Assembly: GCA_016342285.1 (NCBI GenBank)
Contig: JAEINQ010000026.1
Location: 1 to 64,000, forward strand
Direction: 5' to 3'
DNA length: 64,000 bases
Source of the DNA: Desulfobacterales bacterium
Lineage (GTDB): Bacteria; Desulfobacterota; Desulfobacteria; Desulfobacterales; JAEINQ01
The notes beneath the pieces are model-generated. The model saw only the letters and a program-made list of their open reading frames with translations. It ran no database searches and was not told where the DNA came from. This document shows positions 52,592 to 61,600 of the stretch, piece by piece. Both the position numbers and the translations under genes were made by a program. Each line of letters opens with the position of its first letter. The stretch's first letter is position 1.

Positions 52592-52750
52592 GTAAGCGTT
52601 CACAGGGCACCGCATCTGCTTTGTTCCCGGGCAATTGAAGTACGAACGAGTACGTCTGCATGCCCGGCGCCTCGCATCTACGGCACCCTGTAAACGCTTA
52701 CAGTGCGAGGATGTGGAACTTCGTATCCTTTCAACTCCGTGAACAGTTAC
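52592..52750. repeat. Long palindromic element, family D copy 2
   Basis: Core 52592-52701 with ends GTAAGCGTTCACAGGG / CCCTGTAAACGCTTAC and inner CCCGGGCA..TGCCCGG arms, plus a side module to GTGAACAGTTAC at 52750. Same total length (159) as copy 1. Confidence 0.85.
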
Positions 52751-53451
52751 AAAAAAGAAATGATGTTTTTGGAAGGCGTCTTTTGCAGTTTGGCTTTCCC
52801 GCATTGGGGTGGCCCGGAGATTTGTCATTTTTGAGGCCATGCGGGCCATAGCGTTGAAACAACCATAGATCTCTTCAGGGAACTGCCCAAAATCCCAAAG
52901 TATTGTCCCCCCATAATCTTGCCGGCGCAGTAAAAAAATTGCGGAAAACCTGAAAGTTTAGGCAAGTTCTGGGAAAAAGCCGTGTCTTTAATTTCTGGTT
53001 GGTCCATCAAAGACGGGCCTATAAGTGGCATGACAAATCGTGCCAGGCCAGACAGGTTAATGGGTATATGCTCTTTAACCGGTTTAAATTTTATGGGATT
53101 TTCTATTCTGAACCATCTGAGACAAGCGAACCTGGCCTGGCGGCCCAAGAAATAACCAGCGGGCCGGAACCATCTGATGGAAGAACGGCACACGGTTTGC
53201 ATTGAAAAGCGCACCTGAATGAACAAGCTTCCATTCAGACCTCCTGAAACGCTCCGGTGTGATTCTGCGCCGGGGCGTTTTGTGTCTGCGTCCCAATGGC
53301 CACAAGAAAGAGAATCTGTTTTACCGATGCTATCCGTTCGGCCAAACGACGCAACAAAACCCATGCGCCCACACGAACTAGCTAGCGACAAACCAAAATC
53401 ACCATCCTGCCTGCTGGCACACCCTACTGGCGTTTGGTGCATAACTTAGAT
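52751..53451. other. Non-coding region with terminator-like hairpin
   Basis: About 700 bases between the family D repeat and the acyl-CoA synthetase. Frames here lack recognisable content. AAACGCTCCGG / CCGGGGCGTTT at 53247-53281 is a stable hairpin ending in TTTTG, and GTCTTTAA..CATCAAAGAC at 52984-53013 is a second one. It could hold a small RNA ending at 53281 on the plus strand, but I recognise none. Confidence 0.4.
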
Positions 53452-55260
53452 TCATTTATACATAGACTCGATAAGATCGGAAAAGGCCTCGTTGACGAAC
53501 TTGCGCTTGACCTTCATGGTGGGGGTGACTTCGCCGTCTTCTTCATAGAGTTTCTTGGGCAGGATGTTGAATTTACGGATATTTTCCACCCGGGCCAGGG
53601 TTTCGTTGACCCGGTTCACCTCGGCCTGGATCAGGGCGCGGATCGCGTCGCTGCCGGTCAGGTCTTTGTAGGTGGAAAACTGAACCTTGTGATCCTGGGC
53701 GTATTTGACCACATTGTCCTCATCGATCATGACCAGGCTCGTCAGGTACTTGCGACGGTCGCCGATGACCACGGCATCGTTGATATAAAGGCTCGCCTTG
53801 AGCTTGTTCTCGATGTATTGGGGGGTAATGTTCTTGCCGCCGGCGGTGACGATGATGTCCTTCTTGCGGTCCGTGATCTTCAGGTACCCGTGTGCGTCGA
53901 GTTCTCCCACATCGCCGGAGTGCAGCCAACCGTCGCAGATCGTTTCCGCCGTGGCGCCGGGGTTTTTAAAATACCCCTGGAAAACGCCTGGGGAACGGAC
54001 CAGGATCTCACCGTCTTTGGCGATGCGGATCTCGGTGCCGGGCAGTGCCGGCCCCACGGTGCCGAACCTGACCTTTCCGATGGGGGAGATGGTGGACACG
54101 CCGGTCCCTTCGGTCTGGCCGTACCCTTCGATGAGGTTGACGCCGATGGACTGGAAAAAGGCCAGCACGTCCGGGGAGATCGGCGCTGCGCCGGAATAGG
54201 CCACCCGCAGGCGGTCGAAGCCCATCCGCTGCTTGAGCTTCCGAAAGACGACCCAATAGGCCAGTCCGTAAGCCGCCGCCAGGGTCCCGCAGACCGGCTT
54301 GAAATCCATCATCAAGCTGGCCCGTTTCCGGCCGACAGCCAGGGCCGCGTTATAAACCAACCGCTTGAACCCGGTGGCATCGGACATGCGGATGGTGATG
54401 GCCGAATAGTATTTTTCCCAGATGCGGGGCACGGCATACCCCACCGTGGGGGAGATTTCCTTCATGTTCTCGGTGACCGTGTCGAGCTTTTCGACGAAAT
54501 TGACCGTATATCCGTGGGTCAGGTGGGCGAAAACCGAAAAGAGCCGTTCGAAAATGTGGCACAGGGGCAGAAAGGAAAGCACCTCGTCAGTGTCGTAGAT
54601 GGCATTATCCACCGCCACGGCCCGGGCCATCCAGGTGACGTTGCCATGGGAGAGCATGGCCCCCTTGGGCGGTCCGGTGGTCCCTGAGGTGTAGATCAGC
54701 ACCGAGAGGTCGTCCGGGGAAACCATGGACGCTCGACTTTCCACAAGATCCGGCTGGCCGGCCAATACCGAAGCGCCGTGGTCCACAAGCGCCGCAAAGG
54801 TCATGAGCAGGGGGTCGGAGAAGTCCCGAAGCCCTTCGGTGTCCCAGACGATCACCTTTTTCAGGGCCGGCACCTTGTCCCGAAACCGCAGCCACTTGTC
54901 GAGTTGCTCTTCGTTTTCAATAAAGAAGAAGACGGAATCGGAGTTTTCCACCACGTATTGGACCTGGGGCCAGGCGTTGGTGGCGTAGACGCCGACGGAT
55001 ACGCCGCCGGCGCACTGGATGCCCATGTCGGCCATGACCCATTCCGGGCAGTTGTCCCCGATGATGGAAACCCGGTCCCCCGGCGTCAGGCCCATATCCA
55101 TGAGGGCTGCCGCCACCCGGTCGGTCGTCCGGGCAAAATCGTTCCAGGAAATATCCTGCCACAGCCCAAATGCCTTCCGGCGCATGGCCGCCCGGTCACC
55201 ATAGCGTTCAACCGTCTGTCGGAATACCCGCGGCACCGTTGTCGGTTTGATTTCTTCCAT
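53452..55260 (-). CDS. Long-chain-type acyl-CoA synthetase (AMP-forming)
   Basis: The 602-residue enzyme activates a carboxylic acid with ATP and CoA. It has the A3 loop LIYTSGTTGPPKGAM, GYGQTEGTGVST (A5), YLKITDRKKDIIVTAGGKNI (A8) and VKFVNE-like KRKFVNEAFSDLI at the C-terminus, with the catalytic Lys near TPTMKVKRKF. It belongs to the FAA1/FadD15-like branch. It lies on the same strand downstream of livFGKHM, separated by about 390 bases with a repeat, so uptake by the ABC transporter followed by CoA activation is likely. Chain length or aromatic preference is not evident. Confidence 0.93.
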   Translation of the reverse strand: MEEIKPTTVPRVFRQTVERYGDRAAMRRKAFGLWQDISWNDFARTTDRVAAALMDMGLTPGDRVSIIGDNCPEWVMADMGIQCAGGVSVGVYATNAWPQVQYVVENSDSVFFFIENEEQLDKWLRFRDKVPALKKVIVWDTEGLRDFSDPLLMTFAALVDHGASVLAGQPDLVESRASMVSPDDLSVLIYTSGTTGPPKGAMLSHGNVTWMARAVAVDNAIYDTDEVLSFLPLCHIFERLFSVFAHLTHGYTVNFVEKLDTVTENMKEISPTVGYAVPRIWEKYYSAITIRMSDATGFKRLVYNAALAVGRKRASLMMDFKPVCGTLAAAYGLAYWVVFRKLKQRMGFDRLRVAYSGAAPISPDVLAFFQSIGVNLIEGYGQTEGTGVSTISPIGKVRFGTVGPALPGTEIRIAKDGEILVRSPGVFQGYFKNPGATAETICDGWLHSGDVGELDAHGYLKITDRKKDIIVTAGGKNITPQYIENKLKASLYINDAVVIGDRRKYLTSLVMIDEDNVVKYAQDHKVQFSTYKDLTGSDAIRALIQAEVNRVNETLARVENIRKFNILPKKLYEEDGEVTPTMKVKRKFVNEAFSDLIESMYK

Positions 55261-55380
55261 TCAATCGCCTTTAATCCGCGGATTTCGCAGATTACACAGA
55301 TTCGAATCGGCGAGCCGATAGGGGTTATGAAATCTGTCGGGTTTAATGCCCTTCAGTGTCAGCGTTAAGATAGAAATGAT

Positions 55381-55547
55381 GTAAGCGTTCACAGGGCATC
55401 ACGCCGAGGCGTGACTTTGTTCCCGGGCATTTGAAGTACGAACTAGTACGTCTGCATGCCCGGCGCCTCACATCTACGGCACCCTGTAAACGCTTACCGT
55501 GCGAGGGTTTGGAATTCCTTGTGCGTTTCAACCCCGTGAACAGGTAC
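55381..55547. repeat. Long palindromic element, family D copy 3
   Basis: Core 55381-55497 with ends GTAAGCGTTCACAGGGC / ACCCTGTAAACGCTTAC, plus the side module to GTGAACAGGTAC at 55547. It is eight bases longer than the other copies through an ACGCCGAGGCGTG mini-palindrome in the left arm. Otherwise nearly identical to copy 2. Confidence 0.85.
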
Positions 55548-55597
55548 GAAATGATCATTTTGTATATCCCAGTGGCTTGCCGCGGGATGGTTCACTA

Positions 55598-55656
55598 TAG
55601 CGGCGAAGCCGCGTCATATAAAATCGCCTTTCAGGCGGAACCGTCCATTTTATCGC
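55598..55656. repeat. Double hairpin at the livF 3' end
   Basis: AGCGGC-gaa-GCCGC followed by ATAAAATCGCCT..AGGCG..CATTTTAT. The last bases overlap the livF stop codon, so it can act as its terminator. Confidence 0.65.
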
Positions 55657-56426
55657 CAGGCCTTCTTGCGTTTCCAGCGCTGATACCCCTTGGCCGAAGC
55701 TTCGGAGCGCACCCCCATATAAAACTCCCGAACGTCCTTGTCTTCCATGAGTTCCGTGGCCGGCCCCTTCATGACGAACCGGCCATTTTCCAGAATCAGG
55801 CCGGTGTCTGCGATGGACAGGGCCATGCGGGCATTCTGCTCCACCAGAAGGATGGTTACCCCTTCCCGGTTGATGGTCTGGATGATTCGAAAAATCTCCT
55901 TGACCAGCAACGGCGAGAGCCCCAGGGACGGCTCGTCTAAAAAGAGCAGGCACGGCCGGCACATGAGCGCCCGGCCGATGGCCAGCATTTGTTGCTCCCC
56001 GCCGCTCAAGGTGCCGGCCCACTGGTTGGACCGCTCTTCTAAAACGGGAAAGTAGGCATAGACCCGCTTGAAATCCTCATCGATGCGTTTTCGGTCCTTT
56101 CGGATATAGGCCCCCATGAGCAGATTTTCTCTTACCGAAAGCTCTTCGAAAACCTCTCTTCCTTCGGGAACATAGGAAATGCCCATGCGGACGATGTCTT
56201 CGGTCTCCCGTCCGTCGATACGCCGCCCGCCGTATTCGATCGTCCCCTTGTCCGGCTGATCGTCCAGCAACCCCATGACGGTCTTTAAAATGGTGGACTT
56301 GCCGGCCCCGTTGTTGCCCAAAATGGCCGTTATGGTTCCCTCCTCCACCGACAGGGAGGCCCCCCGTATGGCGTAGATCAGGTCGTAGTAGGTCTCGATG
56401 TTTTTGATCTCAAGAAGAGCGGTCAA
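55650..56426 (-). CDS. livF: Branched-chain amino-acid-type ABC transporter ATPase LivF
   Basis: The 258-residue ATPase has Walker A GNNGAGKST, Q-loop region YVPEGREVFEELSVRENL, signature LSGGEQQML, Walker B CLLFLDEPSLGLSP and switch His replaced by Gln in LLVEQNARMAL, as usual for LivF. A short basic tail (KGYQRWKRKKAWR) extends the C-terminus by about 20 residues. With LivG it powers the LivHM permease. Confidence 0.93.
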   Translation of the reverse strand: MTALLEIKNIETYYDLIYAIRGASLSVEEGTITAILGNNGAGKSTILKTVMGLLDDQPDKGTIEYGGRRIDGRETEDIVRMGISYVPEGREVFEELSVRENLLMGAYIRKDRKRIDEDFKRVYAYFPVLEERSNQWAGTLSGGEQQMLAIGRALMCRPCLLFLDEPSLGLSPLLVKEIFRIIQTINREGVTILLVEQNARMALSIADTGLILENGRFVMKGPATELMEDKDVREFYMGVRSEASAKGYQRWKRKKAWR

Positions 56427-56437
56427 GTATCATACTC

Positions 56438-56472
56438 CGGTGTTTGGTGTTTCGTGTTTGGTGTTTGGTTTC
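56438..56472. repeat. Heptamer array TGTTTGG between livG and livF
   Basis: GGTGTTTGGTGTTTCGTGTT and TGGTGTTTGG repeat the words seen around the four-helix-bundle fragment at 23797-24016. Single-sided copy, no gene. Confidence 0.7.
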
Positions 56473-56531
56473 CAGTATCCGAAGCGGTGCGATATCGACG
56501 TGCGAATCTCGACCCAACCGGGTTCCCATAA

Positions 56532-56582
56532 TGAAGCGGCGCAGCCGCGTTGCATAAAATTTCGCCAGAAATTTTATTTTTA
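56532..56582. repeat. Double hairpin at the livG 3' end
   Basis: AAGCGGC-gca-GCCGCGTT followed by AAAATTTC-gccag-GAAATTTT, ending at the livG stop codon. Same plan as at 55598 and 59752. Confidence 0.7.
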
Positions 56583-57347
56583 TTCGCCCAGATAGGCTTT
56601 CAATACCTCCGGGTGTTGCCGGACCGCCTCCGGCGTGCCGATGGTGATTGGGCTGCCGAAATTGATGGCCAGAATGCGGTCGGAAATATCCATCACCATG
56701 TTCATGTCGTGCTCGATGAGCAGGATGGTCACCCCCAGTTCGTCCTGAATGTCCTTGACCCAAAAGATCATGTCCTGTTTTTCTTCGGCGTTCATGCCGG
56801 CGCAGGGTTCGTCCAGCAAGAGCAGTTCGGGCTCCAGGGCCAGGGCCCGGCCCAGCTCCACCAGCTTCTGGGTGCCGTAGGGGAGCCCGCCCACCAGGGT
56901 GTTTCGAACCGACTGGAGGTCCAAAAGATCGATGATCTCCTCGACGCGCCGGCGGTGATGCCGCTCCTCGGCACCGGCAAAGGATCGCCCACCCCACATG
57001 AAGGCACCCCGGAACAGCCCGGTTTTCATATAGATATGACGCCCCAGCATGATGTTTTCCATGGTGTTCATGTGGCTGAAGAGCTCAATATTCTGAAAGG
57101 TCCGCGCGATGCCCATGCGGGCTACGGCATCGGGCTTTTTCCCCAAAACAGGCGCTCCCTTGAAGAAAACCCGGCCGCGGTCGGCACGGTAAATCCCGTT
57201 GATGCAGTTGAACAGGGTGGTCTTGCCGGCGCCGTTGGGGCCGATAATGGCAAAGATCTCCCCTTTTTCCACGGAAAAGTCGATTCCCTGGAGGGCCTTT
57301 AACCCCCCGAAGGAGACGGACAGGCTGGAAATGTCGAAAAAGGACAT
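56580..57347 (-). CDS. livG: Branched-chain amino-acid-type ABC transporter ATPase LivG
   Basis: The ATPase of about 255 residues has Walker A GPNGAGKTTLFNCING, the LivG-type insert after ARTFQNIELFSHMNTMEN, signature-region LPYGTQKLVELGRAL, Walker B LLLLDEPCAGMN and switch His IEHDMNMVMDI. The start at 57347 matches the family; the open frame upstream to 57500 is not homologous. The ribosome binding site is weak, and it follows livK by about 180 bases. Confidence 0.93.
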   Translation of the reverse strand: MSFFDISSLSVSFGGLKALQGIDFSVEKGEIFAIIGPNGAGKTTLFNCINGIYRADRGRVFFKGAPVLGKKPDAVARMGIARTFQNIELFSHMNTMENIMLGRHIYMKTGLFRGAFMWGGRSFAGAEERHHRRRVEEIIDLLDLQSVRNTLVGGLPYGTQKLVELGRALALEPELLLLDEPCAGMNAEEKQDMIFWVKDIQDELGVTILLIEHDMNMVMDISDRILAINFGSPITIGTPEAVRQHPEVLKAYLGE

Positions 57348-57524
57348 GAAATGCCTATGGCTTTGGTTGTTCGATGACGATCGCCCCATGGACGGGTGCT
57401 GTGGAAGCGGCCGAGACTGCGATGAAAACCACCGGCGAAACGGGCGCCATTGGCAACGGACAAGCTGAACTGCAGAAATACGCGCAGCCGCCGCTTCCAC
57501 GAAACGCGGCCGGATTCCGGTCGC

Positions 57525-58718
57525 CTATTCTATGGTCATCCAGTCGCTGAGCCGCTTGGATTTTCCCTCGGCCAGGCATTCCACCAAAAAGACCTGGTTC
57601 TGTCCCTGTCGGCAGGACGGGTCGGCCGGGTCAAAGGGTTTGTAGCTGATATTGCCGCTGATCCCTTTGAAATCCTTCATCTGCTCCAGGGCCTGGACCA
57701 GTTTCTCCCGGGTCAAATCCTTGCCGCAACGGCGTATCGCCTCCACCAGGGGCTCTGCAAAGGCGATCCCGGCATAGTAGAACAGCCCCCATCGCTCGTC
57801 TTTCCCGGCGTACTTGCCAAAGGCATCGGCTTTGTATTTCTGAATCAGGAGGTTGTCGGAATCGGGCAGTTCGGCAAACGTGGCAGCAATCACCCCCTGC
57901 CAGGCCCCTTTGGAGATATACATCATCAGCGGAAAGTCCGAGCAGGTGCTGGTGCTGAAAAACTGGGGGGCAAACTTCATGGCGCGGCTGATGCCTACCG
58001 TCATGACCGCATGCTTGACGCTGGTCCAGAGCAGGACCGCATCAGCCCCGGATTTTCTCAAGCGCATGACATGGGGTTTGAGATCGCTGTCGGAGACGTT
58101 AACCGGGACTTCCGCCACCAGAGAGAGGCCAAGCCGGGACAGTTCTTCTTTAGCTCCCTGTACGCCATTCTTGCCGTAGTCATCGTTCTGGTAAATGATG
58201 GCAAATTTCTTCTTGCCCATTTTCTCCGCCGCATACCGGCACAAGGCCTTGGCCTCGGTAAAGTACAGGGGGTAGACGCCAAACAGGTATTTCTCGGGCG
58301 GCGTGATCCAGTGCAGGGACCCCGCGGACGGTCCGACCCAGGGAATCCCCCGCTCCATGAGATAGTCCTTGACGGAAAGCCCCGGTGCGGTGCCGACGCC
58401 GGAGACCCAGGCGAACATGCCGATCCCCTCCTGGAGTTCCTTGACGCCGGCCTTGGTCTTGGCCGGGTTGTAAGCGTCATCAAACATGTGGTGGATCAGT
58501 TTTCTGCCGTGAATGCCCCCCTCGGCGTTGATCATCTTGAAATATGCGTCGGTTCCGCGGGCCACCGAGCCCCAGGCCGCGGCCGGCCCTGTCTGGGGGC
58601 CCCACTGGCCGATGTGGATTTCGGTGTCGGTCACCCCTTCTTCGGCCCAAACCCCGAATCCCGATGCCAGAACCAGCACAACCACTGCCACCAATGACCA
58701 GAAACCCTTCTTTTTCAT
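57525..58718 (-). CDS. ABC transporter substrate-binding protein LivK-like
   Basis: The 397-residue periplasmic binding protein (type I fold) has a signal peptide (KGFWSLVAVVVLVLASGFGV, cleavage near WAE). IHIGQWGPQTGPAAAWGSVA, INAEGGIHGRKL, AEKMGKKKFAIIYQNDDYGK and GADAVLLWTS follow. The Gln-Trp-Gly-Pro start and the aromatic-rich pocket differ from amino-acid binders and resemble family members for aromatic or other carboxylates, but that is tentative. It belongs to the liv operon next to an acyl-CoA synthetase. Confidence 0.9.
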   Translation of the reverse strand: MKKKGFWSLVAVVVLVLASGFGVWAEEGVTDTEIHIGQWGPQTGPAAAWGSVARGTDAYFKMINAEGGIHGRKLIHHMFDDAYNPAKTKAGVKELQEGIGMFAWVSGVGTAPGLSVKDYLMERGIPWVGPSAGSLHWITPPEKYLFGVYPLYFTEAKALCRYAAEKMGKKKFAIIYQNDDYGKNGVQGAKEELSRLGLSLVAEVPVNVSDSDLKPHVMRLRKSGADAVLLWTSVKHAVMTVGISRAMKFAPQFFSTSTCSDFPLMMYISKGAWQGVIAATFAELPDSDNLLIQKYKADAFGKYAGKDERWGLFYYAGIAFAEPLVEAIRRCGKDLTREKLVQALEQMKDFKGISGNISYKPFDPADPSCRQGQNQVFLVECLAEGKSKRLSDWMTIE

Positions 58719-58737
58719 GGCGCGCTCCTATTCGTTG

Positions 58738-58808
58738 AGGTGTTTTGTTTTTTGTGTCTGGTGTTTCGTGAAAAAAACGCAACACAAAATACCAAACACA
58801 AAACACTT
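58738..58808. repeat. Heptamer inverted repeat between livH and livK
   Basis: TGTTTTGTTTTTTGTGTCTG GTGTTTCGTG and its inverse CAACACAAAATACCAAACAC AAAACAC fold into one hairpin. Related to the arrays at 23797 and 56438; a compact gene-less form. Confidence 0.75.
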
Positions 58809-58873
58809 GCTCCCTTTCCGACAAAGCGAATGGATGCCCTTGTCAAGGATGCCTGAAAAGGCACCCTGGCAAA

Positions 58874-59749
58874 TTAAACCTTCTTGACATAATGCCGGGC
58901 AAAGAGGCCGCTCGGCCGTACGCAGAGCACAATGACGATGATGACAAAGGCCACCACCGACTTGAACTCGATGGAGACGTAACCGCCGAAGAGGTTTTCG
59001 ATGATACCTAGCGCATATGCGCCAAATACCGCGCCGGGCAATGAGGTCATGCCGCCCAGAACGGCGGCGGCAAACCCTTTGAGCATGGGGTCCCACATCA
59101 TGTAGGGCTGCATGATCACCGGCGAAAGCAACACCCCGGCCAGGGCACCGACCAGCGAGGAGATGCCCCAGGTCATCATGAGAATCCGGTTGGTCCGGAT
59201 GCCCATAATCCGGGCCGCCACGGGGTTTTGCTGGGTCGCCTTCATGGCCATGCCGAGTTTGGAATAACGGAAAAAGAAGAAGAGTACCACCATGAGCACC
59301 ACGGCTACCACCAGGGTCAGCACTTCCAGGGTGCTGATGAAAATGTCGCCGATGATCATGCTGTCGTAAGGCGAAATGGGAAACGGGATGGTCTTTTGCT
59401 CGGCCCCGAACTTCCAGGAGACCATCCCCATGAGAATCATCTCGATGCCGATGGTGATAATGATCATCCCCAGAACGCTGGGCTCCTTGGTCCGACGAAG
59501 CACCACAAACTCCAGCAGGCAGCCGAGAACCACCGAAAAGACCAGGGCGCCGGCCAGGGCGCCATAAAGGGGCAGCCCATACTGGGTCAGCAACATATAG
59601 TTCAGGTAGGTCACGACCAGGGCCATTTCCCCCTGGGCAAAATTGGGAACCTCCGAGGTCTTGTAGATGATGACCATGGAAAGCCCCATCAGGGCGTAGG
59701 AACTGCCGACAGCGATGCCGTTGACGACCATCTGGACAAATTCGACCAT
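58874..59749 (-). CDS. livH: Branched-chain amino-acid-type ABC transporter permease LivH
   Basis: The 291-residue permease has about eight helices, starting FVQMVVNGIAVGSSYALMGL. It has the family EAA-like region MAMKATQQNPVAARIMGI, which contacts the ATPase, and the GFAAAVLGGMTSLPGAVFGA segment shared by LivH proteins. Length is normal. It lies between livM and livK on the same strand. Confidence 0.94.
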   Translation of the reverse strand: MVEFVQMVVNGIAVGSSYALMGLSMVIIYKTSEVPNFAQGEMALVVTYLNYMLLTQYGLPLYGALAGALVFSVVLGCLLEFVVLRRTKEPSVLGMIIITIGIEMILMGMVSWKFGAEQKTIPFPISPYDSMIIGDIFISTLEVLTLVVAVVLMVVLFFFFRYSKLGMAMKATQQNPVAARIMGIRTNRILMMTWGISSLVGALAGVLLSPVIMQPYMMWDPMLKGFAAAVLGGMTSLPGAVFGAYALGIIENLFGGYVSIEFKSVVAFVIIVIVLCVRPSGLFARHYVKKV

Positions 59750-59751
59750 GG

Positions 59752-59815
59752 ATAAAATTTCTCCGAAAATAAATTTTCTGCCGAAATTTTATGAAACGCG
59801 GCTTTGCCGCTTTTG
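59752..59815. repeat. Double hairpin between livM and livH
   Basis: AAAATTTCTCCGAAAATAAA TTTTCTGCCGAAATTTT forms a long A/T stem and is followed by GCGGC-ttt-GCCGC. Same two-hairpin family as at 56532, in reverse order. Confidence 0.7.
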
Positions 59816-59867
59816 GGCGGGCAAAGCGAGTGCAAATGGCATCAGCGTAATCAGCGTAATCTGCGGA

Positions 59868-60917
59868 TCAAAAGGGCCAGGTCTTCCAATACTTCTTGGT
59901 CCTTATCCAGAATCCGTAAATCCCCAGGGGCTCAAAGACCATAATCAGGATCATGATCAGGCCGAACACGACAAACTGAATGTTGGAAACACCGGTCAGT
60001 GAAAAATAGCTCTTGGAGAGCGATTCCAGCCAGTCCCCGATATAGGGGATGCTGAGGATGTTTCTCAGCTGAAGGTCCAGCCAGCTCAGCAGGCAGGCCC
60101 CGGTGATGGCCCCCATGATGGAGCCGAGGCCGCCCACTACCACCATGGCAAGAAACATGATGCTCATGAGCAGGGTGAAGACTTCCGGTTCGATGAACCG
60201 CAGCACAAAGGCAAAAAGGCCGCCGCCGACACCGGCGTAAAAGGCGCTCACGGCAAAGGCCAGGGTCTTGTAAAAGACAATGTTGACACCCATGGTCTCG
60301 GCAGCGATCTCGGCGTCCCGGATGGCCACAAAGGCCCGCCCGACCTTGGTGCGGACGATGTTCCGGGCAGCCAGGGTCAGGAGCACGGTCAACGGGATGA
60401 GCAGGTAGTACAGGTCTGTATCCGTATCCAGATGCCATGGCCCGATGGTCAGTTCCGGCGCGTGGAGCCCCTGGCGGCCGCCGAAAAGTTCGATCCGGCC
60501 GATGATCTGGGTGATGGTCAGACCGAATCCCAGGGTGGCAATGGCCAGGTAGGGCCCTTCCAGGCGAAGGGCCGGCAGGCCCAGCAGAAAACCGAATCCG
60601 GCGGCAAGGAAGCCGGCCGCAACCAGGGCCAGCAAAAAGGGAAAATGGAGCTGGTTCATGAAAATGAGGGTGCCGTAGGCTCCGATGGCAAAGAACCCGG
60701 CATGGCCCAGGGAGACCTGCCCGGTATACCCCACCAAAATGTTGAGGCCCACCACCACGATGACGTTAATGGCCAGGAAATTGGCCATATAGACATAGTA
60801 GTTTTTTACCAGCAGGGGGAAAACAGCCAGGCCGATCATGAGGACGGCAAACCAGAATACCACCACGCCCGATGTGAAAAGCTGGACATCTTCGTAGTAA
60901 TCCCGTTTCATGTCCAT
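59868..60917 (-). CDS. livM: Branched-chain amino-acid-type ABC transporter permease LivM
   Basis: The permease of about 349 residues has about nine helices. It has INVIVVVGLNILVGYTGQVS, LGHAGFFAIGAYGT (family hallmark GHAAFFGIGAY), the ATPase-contact loop RTKVGRAFVAIRDAEIAAET and AMVVVGGLGSIMGAITGA. The start at 60917 has AAGGAG ten bases upstream; the frame to 61145 lacks homology. It is the first gene of the liv operon. Confidence 0.93.
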   Translation of the reverse strand: MDMKRDYYEDVQLFTSGVVVFWFAVLMIGLAVFPLLVKNYYVYMANFLAINVIVVVGLNILVGYTGQVSLGHAGFFAIGAYGTLIFMNQLHFPFLLALVAAGFLAAGFGFLLGLPALRLEGPYLAIATLGFGLTITQIIGRIELFGGRQGLHAPELTIGPWHLDTDTDLYYLLIPLTVLLTLAARNIVRTKVGRAFVAIRDAEIAAETMGVNIVFYKTLAFAVSAFYAGVGGGLFAFVLRFIEPEVFTLLMSIMFLAMVVVGGLGSIMGAITGACLLSWLDLQLRNILSIPYIGDWLESLSKSYFSLTGVSNIQFVVFGLIMILIMVFEPLGIYGFWIRTKKYWKTWPF

Positions 60918-61238
60918 GGGCGACCGAAACTCCTTGCCTCTAAAAAAAGGGCGCTCTGGCTGTTGAGCGCCGATGCGGGGGGATGTATCGCCTTCCGGCC
61001 AGGGCATTGGTTGCCTGCCCGGCCTAGGATAGGTTCTAGCAAAGAGGCGCTGGAATGTCAATAACTGTATGTTTGGAATTTCACTAAATGAAGGATCTTC
61101 AGTGAAGACCGAACAATTCACCCTCCTGTCTGTTGTGTGAAACAATGGCCATGGGTCGGATCAACAAAGAAAAGAATTCTTTGCCCAGAGGACGTGGATT
61201 TCAACTGAAATTGAAACGGCAGGTGATTCGAAGTCAAT

Positions 61239-61278
61239 AAAAAAGGGGCCTCGGATGGTTTCCAAAGCCCCTGTTTTT
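61239..61278 (-). terminator. tRNA-Val terminator
   Basis: AGGGGCTTTGG / CCGAGGCCCCT stem with a short loop and six T on the minus strand, starting four bases after the tRNA CCA end. Confidence 0.9.
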
Positions 61279-61281
61279 AGC

Positions 61282-61356
61282 TGGTAGGCACGATTGGATT
61301 TGAACCAACGACTTCTACCGTGTCAGGGTAGCGCTCTCCCCCTGAGCTACGTGCCT
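61282..61356 (-). tRNA. tRNA-Val (anticodon GAC)
   Basis: 75 bases including an encoded CCA. Acceptor AGGCACG/CGTGCCT; D arm GCTC..GAGC with the AGGGGG loop; anticodon stem CTACC/GGTAG around CTGACAC, so the anticodon is GAC. T arm with GTTCAAATC. All arms close without mismatch. Single tRNA with own promoter and terminator. Confidence 0.97.
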
Positions 61357-61369
61357 AAATATGGGAGAG

Positions 61370-61399
61370 GTGTTACCATCCGGAAAGGGGCGCTGTCAA
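61370..61399 (-). promoter_or_regulatory. tRNA-Val promoter
   Basis: Minus strand TTGACA (61399-61394), an 18-base spacer and TAACAC (61375-61370), 14 bases before the tRNA 5' end. The GC-rich stretch before the start resembles a stringent discriminator. Confidence 0.65.
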
Positions 61400-61600
61400 G
61401 AAAAAACACGGGATTCCGCTACTCGTGTGCAAGAGCCCGAGGCCTTGGGGCGATGGGCGACAAGGTCCTCATTCCATCGGCTATTTTCAACTTTCGAACA
61501 TCGGAATGGCCTGTCATTGTGGGTATTTTGGAAATTTTTTCATTACATGACTTGAGAAACGATATGGCCGACTTCAACCTTGACCTTCAACCTTCAGTCT

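Noticed and set aside
52825-53442. 205-codon minus-strand ORF before the acyl-CoA synthetase
   Set aside because: No domain, unlikely composition (many Cys, Arg, Trp), no ribosome binding site, and it runs through a terminator-like hairpin.
53434-54687. 417-codon plus-strand ORF opposite the acyl-CoA synthetase
   Set aside because: Antisense shadow; the synthetase motifs on the other strand are complete.
57450-58697. 415-codon plus-strand ORF opposite the Liv binding protein
   Set aside because: Antisense shadow of a gene with a signal peptide and full family motifs.
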